Numbered from the stretch's first letter, positions 33,985 to 42,429 are shown. The stretch is DNA of 64,000 nucleotides from Sphingomonas sp. PP-F2F-A104-K0414 (GCF_004340945.1 NZ_SLYD01000002.1:434001-498000), one strand, 5' to 3'. Numbers and translations are program-made. Notes: a model not told the origin generated them from the sequence alone.

Positions 33985-35904
33985 ATGGATTTCAGAGACA
34001 GCAGCCGGGATAGCGACATGACCACAGACACGATCGAACACACCACTGCCACGCCTGCCGCCGAGGCACCCAAGGCGCCGCGCCAGGCGCAGGACAGCCA
34101 CTCCGTGCGCGCGCAGATCTACCCGGTCGAGGTCGATCACAGCCGCGATGCGCTGCTGACCGAGTTCGGCAAGGACACGCTCAAGGATCGCTACCTGCTC
34201 CCGGGCGAGAGCTATCAGGACCTGTTCGTCCGCGTTGCGTCGGCCTATGCCGACGACGCCGGTCACGCACAGCGCCTGTACGACGCGATCTCGAAGCTCT
34301 GGTTCATGCCCGCCACCCCCGTTCTGTCGAACGGCGGCACCGGTCGCGGCCTGCCGATCTCGTGCTACCTCAACTCGGTCCCCGACAGCCTCGGCGGCAT
34401 CGTCGACACCTGGAACGAGAATGTCTGGCTCGCCTCGCGCGGCGGCGGCATCGGCACCTATTGGGGCAATGTCCGCGGCATCGGCGAGCCGGTCGGCCTC
34501 AACGGCAAGACCAGCGGCATCATCCCGTTCGTCCGCGTCATGGATTCGCTGACGCTCGCGATCTCGCAGGGCTCGCTGCGCCGTGGCTCGGCCGCCGTGT
34601 ACCTCGACGTCTCGCACCCCGAGATCGAGGAATTCCTCGAAATCCGCAAACCCTCGGGCGATTTCAACCGCAAGGCGCTGAACCTCCACCACGGCGTGCT
34701 GATCACCGACGACTTCATGGAAGCCGTCCGCAACGGCGACGAATGGCATCTCCGTTCGCCCAAGGACCAGGCGATCCGCGCCACCGTCGACGCGCGCTCG
34801 CTGTTCCAGAAGCTCGTCGAGACCCGCCTCCAGACCGGCGAGCCGTACATCGTCTTCGCGGATCACGTGAACAAGGCGATGCCGAAGCATCACCGCGAGC
34901 TCGGCCTCAAGGTCTCGACCTCGAACCTGTGCTCCGAGATCACGCTGCCGACCGGCAAGGATCACCTCGGCAACGAGCGTACCGCGGTCTGCTGCCTGTC
35001 GTCGCTGAACCTCGAGACATGGGATCAGTGGAAGGACGAGAAGGGCCTGATCGAAGACGTCATGCGCTTCCTCGACAACGTCCTGCAGGACTACATCGAC
35101 CGCCACGAACCCGGCATGGAGCGCGCCGCCTATTCCGCGGGCCGCGAGCGCTCGGTCGGGCTCGGCGTGATGGGCTTCCACTCGTTCCTCCAGGCGCGCG
35201 GCATCCCGTTCGAGGGCGCGATGGCGAAGTCGTGGAACCTGCGCATGTTCAAGCACATCAGTGCCCAAGCCAACGAAGCCTCGATGCAGCTCGCGATCGA
35301 GCGCGGCCCCTGCCCCGATGCCGCCGACGTCGGCGCGATGGAGCGGTTCAGCTGCAAGATGGCGATCGCGCCGACCGCGTCGATCTCGATCATCTGCGGC
35401 GGCACGTCGGCGTGCATCGAGCCGATCCCCGCGAACATCTACACGCACAAGACGCTATCGGGCAGCTTCTCGATCAAGAACCCGTATCTCGAAAAGCTGC
35501 TCAGCGAGAAGTCGAAGAACAGCGACGCGGTCTGGAACTCGATCCTCGAGCAGGGTGGTTCGGTCCAGCACCTCGACTTCCTCTCGACCGAGGAAAAGGA
35601 CTGCTACAAGACGAGCTTCGAGATCGACCAGCGCTGGCTGCTAGAGCTGGCGGCGGATCGCACGCCGTACATCGATCAGGCACAGTCGCTGAACCTGTTC
35701 ATCCCCGCGGACGTCGAGAAATGGGACCTGCTCATGCTCCACTTCCGCGCGTGGGAGCTCGGCATCAAGTCGCTCTATTACCTCCGTTCGAAGTCGGTCC
35801 AGCGCGCGGGCTTCGCCGGCGGCGTCGAGGCGGACAACACCATCGACCTGCGCCAGATCGACGTCGAGTCGAAGGATTACGATGAGTGCCTTGCCTGCCA
35901 GTAA
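33985..35904 (+). CDS. nrdA: Class Ia ribonucleotide reductase alpha subunit, without ATP cone
   Basis: A 639-residue catalytic subunit that reduces ribonucleoside diphosphates to deoxyribonucleotides. Redox Cys127 (PISCYLNS), thiyl-radical Cys316 (NLCSEITLP) and the Cys pair near 336-337 are present. The C-terminal CLAC tail accepts thioredoxin electrons. The start at 33985 has AGGAG 8 nt upstream. The N-terminus leads straight into the RNR core; the roughly 90-residue ATP-cone domain of E. coli NrdA is missing, and NrdB has none either, so dATP overall-activity control is not visible. Confidence 0.93.
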   Translation: MDFRDSSRDSDMTTDTIEHTTATPAAEAPKAPRQAQDSHSVRAQIYPVEVDHSRDALLTEFGKDTLKDRYLLPGESYQDLFVRVASAYADDAGHAQRLYDAISKLWFMPATPVLSNGGTGRGLPISCYLNSVPDSLGGIVDTWNENVWLASRGGGIGTYWGNVRGIGEPVGLNGKTSGIIPFVRVMDSLTLAISQGSLRRGSAAVYLDVSHPEIEEFLEIRKPSGDFNRKALNLHHGVLITDDFMEAVRNGDEWHLRSPKDQAIRATVDARSLFQKLVETRLQTGEPYIVFADHVNKAMPKHHRELGLKVSTSNLCSEITLPTGKDHLGNERTAVCCLSSLNLETWDQWKDEKGLIEDVMRFLDNVLQDYIDRHEPGMERAAYSAGRERSVGLGVMGFHSFLQARGIPFEGAMAKSWNLRMFKHISAQANEASMQLAIERGPCPDAADVGAMERFSCKMAIAPTASISIICGGTSACIEPIPANIYTHKTLSGSFSIKNPYLEKLLSEKSKNSDAVWNSILEQGGSVQHLDFLSTEEKDCYKTSFEIDQRWLLELAADRTPYIDQAQSLNLFIPADVEKWDLLMLHFRAWELGIKSLYYLRSKSVQRAGFAGGVEADNTIDLRQIDVESKDYDECLACQ

Positions 35905-35927
35905 GGCCTCTCGGCGCTCAAGCGTGA

Positions 35928-35954
35928 CCCCGGCCCGTGAACCACGGACCGGGG
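35928..35954. terminator. Strong GC hairpin after nrdA
   Basis: CCCCGGCCCGTG pairs with CACGGACCGGGG (11 of 12) around a 3-nt loop, 24 nt after the nrdA stop. No T-run follows. Confidence 0.55.
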
Positions 35955-35970
35955 GACGCCTGACGCAAGA

Positions 35971-36001
35971 AACCCCGGCCCGCGCGAAGCGGACCGGGGT
36001 T
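35971..36001. terminator. Second GC hairpin between convergent nrdA and DUF2171 gene
   Basis: AACCCCGGCCCGC pairs with GCGGACCGGGGTT (one mismatch). It shares its stem sequence with the first hairpin, and either may serve both converging genes. Confidence 0.5.
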
Positions 36002-36043
36002 CGGGCAGGCTATGCAGCGCGCTCGATGCGCACCGCGTTCGCG

Positions 36044-36304
36044 TCAGGCCTCTTCTTCGAACGTCACCGCCACGTCGGCGTTGGCGGAAAGTCGGACCTT
36101 GCCGTCCTCGATATCCGCGACCAGCCCGAGCGAGATGAAGTGATGATGCCCTTCATGGCTGCCCGTGCCCTCGACGACCTGCGCGCCCGAGTCCTTCTTG
36201 GTCAGCTTGATGCGGTTGCCTTCGACCTTGTCGACGGTGCCGACATGGACGCCGTCCGCACCGATGACTTCGGCATGTTCCTGGATCTGGGTTGCATCGA
36301 CCAT
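36044..36304 (-). CDS. DUF2171 domain protein
   Basis: An 86-residue protein beginning MVDATQIQEHAEVIGADGVH, with VGTVDKVEGNRIKLTKKDS and HHHFISL, the pattern of the small DUF2171 family (PRC-barrel-like stress proteins) frequent in sphingomonads and deinococci. Function is unknown. It lies on the opposite strand between nrdA and nrdB, and its start is divergent from the small membrane gene at 36361. Confidence 0.8.
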   Translation of the reverse strand: MVDATQIQEHAEVIGADGVHVGTVDKVEGNRIKLTKKDSGAQVVEGTGSHEGHHHFISLGLVADIEDGKVRLSANADVAVTFEEEA

Positions 36305-36360
36305 GGTCGTTCTCCTGTTTGGGGTTCGGGTGCTGAACGCGCGCCGGGCGAGTTGGTCGC

Positions 36361-36564
36361 ATGACGTATGGTTCAGCTATCATGTTCGTGGTCGCGGGCG
36401 TGCTTGGAATCGTCGGCACCGCGATGCTGCTCCGGTTGCGTAGCCCAAGCATCACCGAGCAACAGACCTACGCGTTCCGCATGATCGGCATCATGCTCAC
36501 CTCGGGCGCGATCGTCCTCGCGATGTCCGCCGCCGCGATGTGGCAATGGAGCACCGAGACATGA
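36361..36564 (+). CDS. Small two-helix membrane protein
   Basis: A 67-residue protein with two predicted membrane helices (IMFVVAGVLGIVGTAMLLRL and MIGIMLTSGAIVLAMSAAAM). The ATG at 36361 is close to the divergent DUF2171 start. It lies 60 nt upstream of nrdB in the same direction. I do not recognise a family; composition and codon use agree with the neighbours, so it is probably real. Confidence 0.6.
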   Translation: MTYGSAIMFVVAGVLGIVGTAMLLRLRSPSITEQQTYAFRMIGIMLTSGAIVLAMSAAAMWQWSTET

Positions 36565-36595
36565 AACACGCGACCTGATCCCACCAGTTTCCCGA

Positions 36596-36601
36596 TATAA
36601 A
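36596..36601 (+). promoter_or_regulatory. Possible -10 element for nrdB
   Basis: TATAAA lies 24 nt before the nrdB ATG in otherwise GC-rich DNA. The -35 region is poor. If used, nrdB and the gene behind it would have their own promoter, independent of nrdA. Confidence 0.3.
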
Positions 36602-36624
36602 ACCCATCTCCCGAAAGGCCTACC

Positions 36625-37677
36625 ATGTCCCTCCTTCACGCCTCCAAGCAGTACAAGCCGTTCGAATACCCTTGGGCGTTCGAGTTCTGGAAGCGCCAGC
36701 AGCAGCTCCACTGGCTCCCCGAGGAAGTGCCCCTGGGCGAGGATTGCCGCGATTGGGCGCAGAAGCTCAGCGATCACGAGCGCAACCTGCTCACGCAGAT
36801 CTTCCGCTTCTTCACGCAGGCCGATGTCGAGGTGCAGGATTGCTACCACGAAAAGTACGGCCGCGTGTTCAAGCCGACCGAGATCAAGATGATGCTGACC
36901 TCGTTCAGCAACATGGAGACGGTCCACATCGCCGCCTACAGCCATCTGCTCGACACCATCGGCATGCCCGAGAGCGAGTACGGCGCCTTCCTCGAATATG
37001 CCGAGATGAAGGAAAAGCATGACTACATGCAGCAGTTCACCGTCGACAACGACGAGGACATCGCGCGCACGCTCGCCATGTTCGGCGGCTTCACCGAGGG
37101 CGTCCAGCTGTTCGCCTCGTTCGCGATGCTGATGAACTTTCCGCGCTTCAACAAGATGAAGGGCATGGGCCAGATCGTCACCTGGTCGATCCGCGACGAA
37201 AGCCTCCACTGCGAGGGCATCATCAAGATGTTCCACACCTTCTGTCAGGAGCGCCAGTGCCTGACCAAGGCGGTCAAGGACGACATCGCCGACGTCTGCC
37301 AGACGACGATCCGCCTCGAGGACAATTTCATCGACCTCGCCTTCGAGATGGGCCCGGTCAACGGCATGACTCCCAAGGAGATCAAGAAGTACATCCGCTT
37401 CATCGCCGACTGGCGCATGACTCAACTCGGCCTGAAGCCGATCTACATGATCGACGAGCACCCGCTGCCCTGGCTCGCCCCGATGCTCAACGGCGTCGAG
37501 CACGCCAACTTCTTCGAACAGCGCGCCACCGAATATTCGAAGGCCGCGACCAAGGGCCAGTGGAACGACGTCTGGGACTCGTTCGACAAGCGCCAGACCG
37601 CGAAGAAGGGTCCGATTGCGAATGTGGACCTGAGCGAAGTTCGGGACATGTTCAGCGATTCGGTCGCGGCGGAGTAG
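36625..37677 (+). CDS. nrdB: Class Ia ribonucleotide reductase beta subunit
   Basis: A 350-residue di-iron protein that generates the tyrosyl radical for NrdA. The diiron ligand segment with the radical tyrosine reads NMETVHIAAYSHLLDTIG (Glu and His ligands, then Tyr as in E. coli Tyr122), and the second ligand helix reads SIRDESLHCEGIIKMF. The helix ENFIDLAF-like region (LEDNFIDLAFEMG) follows. The C-terminal acidic tail ends SDSVAAE; such tails dock into NrdA. GAAAGG lies 6 nt before the ATG. The next gene starts 5 nt after its stop. Confidence 0.93.
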   Translation: MSLLHASKQYKPFEYPWAFEFWKRQQQLHWLPEEVPLGEDCRDWAQKLSDHERNLLTQIFRFFTQADVEVQDCYHEKYGRVFKPTEIKMMLTSFSNMETVHIAAYSHLLDTIGMPESEYGAFLEYAEMKEKHDYMQQFTVDNDEDIARTLAMFGGFTEGVQLFASFAMLMNFPRFNKMKGMGQIVTWSIRDESLHCEGIIKMFHTFCQERQCLTKAVKDDIADVCQTTIRLEDNFIDLAFEMGPVNGMTPKEIKKYIRFIADWRMTQLGLKPIYMIDEHPLPWLAPMLNGVEHANFFEQRATEYSKAATKGQWNDVWDSFDKRQTAKKGPIANVDLSEVRDMFSDSVAAE

Positions 37678-37682
37678 TATAA

Positions 37683-39428
37683 GTGATAAAGTCGGTAGTG
37701 CTTAAAAACTTTCGGGGATTCAAAGATCACACTATCGACTTCACTCCGTTTTGCCTTCTTATAGGCCAAAATAACGCAGGGAAGACGACACTTATTGAAG
37801 CGCTACGTATCGCTTCTGCAGCGGTAAAAAAGTCCCCGTCCGCCGTTTTTGAAATGGCACCGGACCATTTAGCGCCTGATATAAGCGGACCCGTATTTCG
37901 CTTTTCAGTCGAGACGCTAGATATTGAGCATCGTGGGATACACTATAATTATGAATCCCACGATCCTGCTATCATAAAAGTTCGTTATAATAACAACTGC
38001 TCGATAACTATTGCAATCGGATCCGACGCATCGGAGATATATTGCCAGATGAGCTTACCTGGCGGTAAAAAAGTAAATCTAAGATCGCAAGCATCACCGA
38101 AGAAATTTACAAATATATTCGTAATGCCACCCGTCGGCGCACTTCTGTCTGAAGAGACGCAAAGAGATAGAAAATATCTTAAGAAACATATAAATGGATA
38201 TTTATCTTATCGCCATATTCGGAACCAGATGGCAGACATGCCCGCTGAGTTTGCTCGATTTCAAGAACTGTTAGTCAATACATGGAGTAGCAATCTCCAA
38301 GTTAGCGATATTGAATACGGACTTGGCGAAAAAAAGAATAACTACGGTGTCACCATAAGAGATGGCCCATTTGTAAGCGAAATGGCCTTAGTGGGATCCG
38401 GCCTTCAAGCTTGGATACAAACAATATGGTTTCTGTCCCGCGTTGATACAGACTCCATTGTCATACTAGATGAGCCGGACGTTTATCTACACGCCGATTT
38501 GCAGCGGAAATTGATTAAACTGCTATCTGCGGAATGTTACAGGCAGACGATAGTAGCGACGCACTCAATGGAGATGATAGCGGACGTTTCACCAAGTGAA
38601 ATCGCTTCAGTTAAAAAGCGAGAATCTCGATCGCGTCAATTGTCATCTGATGCTCAAGCTCAGGGCGTCGCGGAGGCAATCGGAACAAACCTAAATATTC
38701 AACTTTCAAAGCTTGCATCGTCAGGCCGCATACTTTTTGTTGAGGGTAAAGACTACCCATTCATCGATCAAATAGCGTTCAAGATGGGTAACGCGTTTTA
38801 TGATCGGTTCTCGCGAATTCCTCACTTTTCAATCGGAGGGATGAACAATTGGCCTAAAGCAGCTATGGCTTCAAAGGCGTTCCACGATACGTCAGCAGGC
38901 AAAGTCGCCGGCGTGATGTTTATGGACAGAGACTATAAAACTGATGTTTTATTTTCAGAACTTATCTCAGACGCAAAAAAGGACGCGCTTTTTGTCACCG
39001 TCTGGCAAAAAAAGGAAATCGAGAATTTCTTTTTAGACCCAGCGTTAATGCATTCTTACATTGAAAACAGAGCGCGAGAGCCTGTTCGCTATGAAGATGT
39101 CGATGAAATGTTCAGGAAAGTAATGGCCGAAATGGCAGAGAGCCTACCAGAACTAATCGCCGACTCATATCAGAAGCATGATAGAGGCCTTGCGCTTCAG
39201 ACAGCAATGGCGAAGGCAAAGCAATTCATAGAGTCGAGAGTTAGAGAGGGGGCAGAGATAAGAGATCTTGTTGGCGGAAAAAAAGCAATATCACTTTTAT
39301 CTGCAAAATCACAAGAAATGTGGTCAACACAATTATCCCCGATGAGTTTATGCAGGCACCTTAAGCTGGGTGATACGCCACTCGAACTAGTGAGGGCGAT
39401 TCGCAGCCTAGTAGACTCTGCCTGCTAG
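37683..39428 (+). CDS. AT-rich ATPase-TOPRIM nuclease, OLD-like or fused PARIS-like (putative phage defence)
   Basis: A 581-residue protein starting at GTG 37683 with GGAG 8 nt upstream inside the nrdB end. The N-terminal ABC/SMC-like ATPase has Walker A LIGQNNAGKTTLIEA (residues about 28-42), an ALVGSGLQAW signature-like turn, Walker B SIVILDEPDVYLHADLQ and the ATHS switch His. The C-terminal half has TOPRIM features: ILFVEGKDYP (Glu), VMFMDRDYKT (Asp-x-Asp) and KKEIENFFLD. The last motif recalls DUF4435, the TOPRIM of PARIS AriB; OLD nucleases share the overall plan. Base composition is far lower in GC than the neighbours (one row at 38161 has 14 G+C of 60), which argues for recent acquisition. 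Confidence 0.85.
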   Translation: MIKSVVLKNFRGFKDHTIDFTPFCLLIGQNNAGKTTLIEALRIASAAVKKSPSAVFEMAPDHLAPDISGPVFRFSVETLDIEHRGIHYNYESHDPAIIKVRYNNNCSITIAIGSDASEIYCQMSLPGGKKVNLRSQASPKKFTNIFVMPPVGALLSEETQRDRKYLKKHINGYLSYRHIRNQMADMPAEFARFQELLVNTWSSNLQVSDIEYGLGEKKNNYGVTIRDGPFVSEMALVGSGLQAWIQTIWFLSRVDTDSIVILDEPDVYLHADLQRKLIKLLSAECYRQTIVATHSMEMIADVSPSEIASVKKRESRSRQLSSDAQAQGVAEAIGTNLNIQLSKLASSGRILFVEGKDYPFIDQIAFKMGNAFYDRFSRIPHFSIGGMNNWPKAAMASKAFHDTSAGKVAGVMFMDRDYKTDVLFSELISDAKKDALFVTVWQKKEIENFFLDPALMHSYIENRAREPVRYEDVDEMFRKVMAEMAESLPELIADSYQKHDRGLALQTAMAKAKQFIESRVREGAEIRDLVGGKKAISLLSAKSQEMWSTQLSPMSLCRHLKLGDTPLELVRAIRSLVDSAC

Positions 39429-39432
39429 ATAT

Positions 39433-40236
39433 TTAAGCACACCAAGGCGAGCGCTTGCCGCCACCATAACGGCGCGCGAGTCCGTGGCGGACCAGTACCG
39501 CCCCCAGCGATACCCCACCCCGCTCGACGATCCGCAGTTTGCGGCCGTAGCGGTCGACGTCGCGCTTGATCGGGGTCAGCGTGAAGGGGCCGGCATTGAG
39601 CAGCGCCTGCATCTTCAGTGTCGCCGCCTGCCCCAGCCGTGCTTCGCGGGCGCAGCGCGGCGGGTGGGTCTCCGGCGTGTCGATGTCGGCGATGCGGATC
39701 TTGGTGCCCGCCATCCAGAACGTGTCGCCGTCGACCATGCAGTCGATCCGCTTGGCGTGGCCACAGATCGTGAAGCGCGCCGAGACCGCCTTGCCCCCCG
39801 ACAGCGCGGAGGCGAGCGCCGCCGCGGAGGACGCCGCGCTGGCGACCCCCGCCGCAGTGGCGAGCGCGCCGGTCGCGGTGGTAGCGGCGCCCGCCTTGGT
39901 CGCCGCACTGGCGGCCGCACCCGCAGCGGACGACGCCTCCGCCTTGGCCGCGTCCGCACCCCATCCCCAGCCCCCCGGCACGCGCAGATGCCCGGCAGGC
40001 CAGGCGATACCGAACCCGGTCGGCCATTCGATCTTCAATCCCGGCGGTACCAGCGCCGCCCAGTCGATCTGGCGGATCACCGGCATCATCAGCCCGAGCA
40101 GCACGCCGTAGAACACCAGGCGGAGCTGCAGCAGGACTCCCGGCCTGGTACCGCGCGCCGAGCCCCCACGGCCACGCGTGGCGCCAGCGCGGTCGCCGCC
40201 GAGCAACCGCATGAAATCAAACACATACTCCATCAT
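39433..40236 (-). CDS. Membrane-anchored staphylococcal-nuclease-like thermonuclease
   Basis: A 267-residue protein. An N-terminal basic segment and one membrane helix (VFYGVLLGLMMPVI) are followed by an Ala-rich linker (about 105-150) and an SNase domain. The Ca-binding and catalytic pattern is present: VDGDTFW, RIADIDTPETHPP (Arg and Glu equivalent to Arg35 and Glu43) and DRYGRKL (Arg87 equivalent). It should cleave DNA or RNA outside or at the membrane; orientation is inferred. Its stop lies 4 nt from the stop of the convergent AT-rich nuclease gene, with no terminator between. Confidence 0.8.
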   Translation of the reverse strand: MMEYVFDFMRLLGGDRAGATRGRGGSARGTRPGVLLQLRLVFYGVLLGLMMPVIRQIDWAALVPPGLKIEWPTGFGIAWPAGHLRVPGGWGWGADAAKAEASSAAGAAASAATKAGAATTATGALATAAGVASAASSAAALASALSGGKAVSARFTICGHAKRIDCMVDGDTFWMAGTKIRIADIDTPETHPPRCAREARLGQAATLKMQALLNAGPFTLTPIKRDVDRYGRKLRIVERGGVSLGAVLVRHGLARRYGGGKRSPWCA

Positions 40237-40771
40237 CGCTCGCGCCTACGCGCGCGCGCGCGGAAGTCACCTTGGCGCGACCCGGTCTTGCGGCGAGCGG
40301 AGTCGGAAACGAGGCGAACGCATCGTGAACATCGCGCCTGTCACGTCCTGGATGAATCGGACCAGCACTGCACCCGCTCGCGGACGTGCTAGATTTCGCT
40401 GTCCTACACGGCGCCGACATGCCCAGTTCGACGCATGCCAGCCCTCACTCCAGTCCAGCGCAGCGTGCACGCACCCCGCGATGCGTCCAGCATGAGCCCT
40501 CCCGCGACGACCGTGCGAACGTCTACACTTCCTATACTTCACTCGCCCGCCACGCCGGAAACGCCGGACAAGCGAAGGGCGGAAAGTGCTGCCACTCCCC
40601 GCCCCCGCGCGCCCTGCGCACCCTCCCGCGATCATCGCGCGAGCGTCTGCACTTCCTATACTTCACTCGCCAACCCACTGGAAACGCCAGACACACGAAG
40701 GGCGGGAAATGGCCCTAACCACTCCCCGCCCCCGTTACGCGTCCAGCTTGAACCTCCTGCGAGGCAAAGGC
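40237..40771. other. Gene-free stretch with a tandem duplication
   Basis: About 535 bases between the SNase start and the barrel-protein stop. Apart from the 110-bp duplication I see no coding frame. An alternating CG run (40253-40261, CGCGCGCGCG-like) occurs near the SNase start. Confidence 0.6.
40497..40734. repeat. Imperfect tandem duplication of about 112 bp
   Basis: Copy 1 (40497-40607) and copy 2 (40621-40734) both begin CCCTCCCGCGA, share CACTTCCTATACTTCACTCG and end CACTCCCCGCCCCCG. Each carries a hairpin (GGGCGG...CCGCCC). The start of a third copy, CGTCCAGCTTGAACCTCCTG, is seen at 40740. The hairpins could terminate the barrel-protein transcript. Confidence 0.85.
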
Positions 40772-41437
40772 TTAGAAGTGCGTGATGATACCGAGCATCG
40801 GACGGAAGCTCTGCGCGTCGCCGAAGGTGTTGACCTCGGCGCGGATGCGGAAGCCTGCGTTGCCGGTGATGCCCTTCAGGCCAATGCTCTGCGGACCGAC
40901 TTCTGCGCCGATGCCGTAGGTGATCGCGCTGTAGTCACGACCGGTGTCGCCACCGTTGGTCGAGCGTGCCGAGAAATGGTCGAAGTTGACCCACTGGTAG
41001 CCGACCTTGCCGTAGATCAGGCCGCTGTCGCCAGCGCGGAAGCCGAAACGGCCTGCTGCGCCGTATTCCCAATCGATGTTGCCATCGATGCCCTTGATCA
41101 CGTTGCCTTCTGCGCCGACGAAGACCGGGCCGAGCGGCACGTTCACGCCGAGCACGCCCTGGACCAGCGAGCCCGATGGCTTGTAGCCGCGACGGAGCGA
41201 GTTGTCGGCGTTCAGCGCCTGCGGGATGCCGTGGCCGCGCTCGTTGTCGAACTGCTCCCAACCGCCCATGACGCCGAAGTAGGGCTCGATGCCGAATGCC
41301 TTCGAGCCGTCCGGAGCTGCTGCTTCGCCGGGCTGTGCGCTGTTGTCGGTGGGTGCCGGTGCCGACATGTCCTGCGCGAAGGCGGGAACTGCGACCGTTG
41401 CGGCGGCGAGGGCGATTGCCAGGGAAAGCTTACGCAT
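40772..41437 (-). CDS. Outer-membrane beta-barrel protein (opacity/Omp25-like)
   Basis: A 221-residue secreted protein. The signal peptide is MRKLSLAIALAAATVAVPAF with cleavage after AFA. A short acidic, Pro/Ala-rich linker precedes a small barrel with alternating strands such as GLIYGKVGYQWVNFDH, and the chain ends in Phe (GIITHF), the outer-membrane assembly signal. It looks like an 8-strand opacity-type protein. Function is unknown; such proteins are abundant structural OMPs. The ATG at 41437 starts the signal peptide. Confidence 0.8.
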   Translation of the reverse strand: MRKLSLAIALAAATVAVPAFAQDMSAPAPTDNSAQPGEAAAPDGSKAFGIEPYFGVMGGWEQFDNERGHGIPQALNADNSLRRGYKPSGSLVQGVLGVNVPLGPVFVGAEGNVIKGIDGNIDWEYGAAGRFGFRAGDSGLIYGKVGYQWVNFDHFSARSTNGGDTGRDYSAITYGIGAEVGPQSIGLKGITGNAGFRIRAEVNTFGDAQSFRPMLGIITHF

Positions 41438-41727
41438 GCGTGTGACCTTATCTCGAGTGTTGCGTGGATCCCCGACTGCACGGTGCGTCGGTTCGGTCCA
41501 GGCAAGTCGAAACAGGCCGGCGGGCACATGGTTGCACAAAAAACGTCACATTCGGGGAACTGCCGGGGAACTGTTCGCCTGTGTTGCGTTACAGCAACGG
41601 TTCCTGTCAGTTACATGAACGAACCATGGCTTCGCCGCGGCGAACTAGCCCGGAATACAGCGGAAAAGCGGCAAAAAGCAGCGGATGCCGGCATTAACGC
41701 TATCTGTTTATCAGCGGGTGACGATCG

Positions 41728-41955
41728 ATGTGCAATGCAGCATCGATGGGGTTTTCACGTCTGTTCCGCAGCCGCTGGGCGGCGCTGTTCTGGTCTGCCG
41801 GTATCGTGTGGACGGCCTATGACGTGGCCAGCGACGCGCCGGAACCAGCCGCCGGAAATGCGGTTTCGAGCAATGTCGTGGAGGAGCAGACCGATGCGAC
41901 GGGCGCTGCGTTCAACGCGCGGGACCTGGCGATCCTCGCCAACGCCACCGGTTAG
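41728..41955 (+). CDS. Small putative membrane protein
   Basis: A 75-residue frame with one hydrophobic helix (WAALFWSAGIVWTAYDVA) after a short basic N-terminus and an acidic, Ala-rich tail. It lies alone in a 570-base gap between divergent genes. The start could also be the Met at 41746. No family is recognised; reality of the gene is uncertain. Confidence 0.4.
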   Translation: MCNAASMGFSRLFRSRWAALFWSAGIVWTAYDVASDAPEPAAGNAVSSNVVEEQTDATGAAFNARDLAILANATG

Positions 41956-42006
41956 CGGCGACGCGCCGATCGTTGGCGCGTCGCGGGTCGTTCAGGGTTT
42001 CGTGGG

Positions 42007-42357
42007 TTAGGGCTTCAGCGCGACGTCGTCGGCATCCTTTAGGTCCTCGTCGTCGTCGATGCTGCCATCGTCGAGCTCGTCCTGGACGTCGTCCTCGTCC
42101 ATGTCGTCTTCGTCCATCGTGACCGAGGCATCGCTCTCGCCGACCTCTTCGGAGTCCATCTTGGTCTCGTCGATCGACTCGTCGTCGATGTCGTCCTCGC
42201 CAAGGTCCGGATCGAGATCGGTCAGGATGACGCCATCGGTCGGGCCACTGCGCGTCGCCTCGAGGATCTCGGCGCGCTGGCTCTCGTCATAACCCTCTTC
42301 GTCATAGCCGTCGTCGCCCGAACCGGCACTCGGCACCTGATGTCCGCCCATCGTCAC
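42007..42357 (-). CDS. Highly acidic hypothetical protein
   Basis: A 116-residue protein with 31 Asp and 15 Glu against 5 Lys/Arg, about 40 percent acidic. After a short Gly-rich start the rest consists of DDE-rich runs such as DEDDMDEDDVQDELDD. It has no cysteine, no signal peptide and no membrane segment, and is predicted to be disordered. It may bind metal or mimic nucleic acid, but there is no direct evidence. A start at 42351 (second Met) is possible. Confidence 0.6.
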   Translation of the reverse strand: MTMGGHQVPSAGSGDDGYDEEGYDESQRAEILEATRSGPTDGVILTDLDPDLGEDDIDDESIDETKMDSEEVGESDASVTMDEDDMDEDDVQDELDDGSIDDDEDLKDADDVALKP

Positions 42358-42429
42358 ACTCCCTCGTTCAGGACGCCCGCATGATGCAGGCCTACCGGAT
42401 GCGAACGGTGGACGTGCGCGGTGGTTCCT

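Noticed and set aside
33970..35448. 492-codon minus-strand frame
   Set aside because: Antisense to nrdA, same shadow composition.
37683..39428. Gabija system
   Set aside because: The ATPase-TOPRIM protein resembles GajA in layout, but no UvrD-like GajB gene lies next to it; the neighbours are nrdB and an SNase gene.
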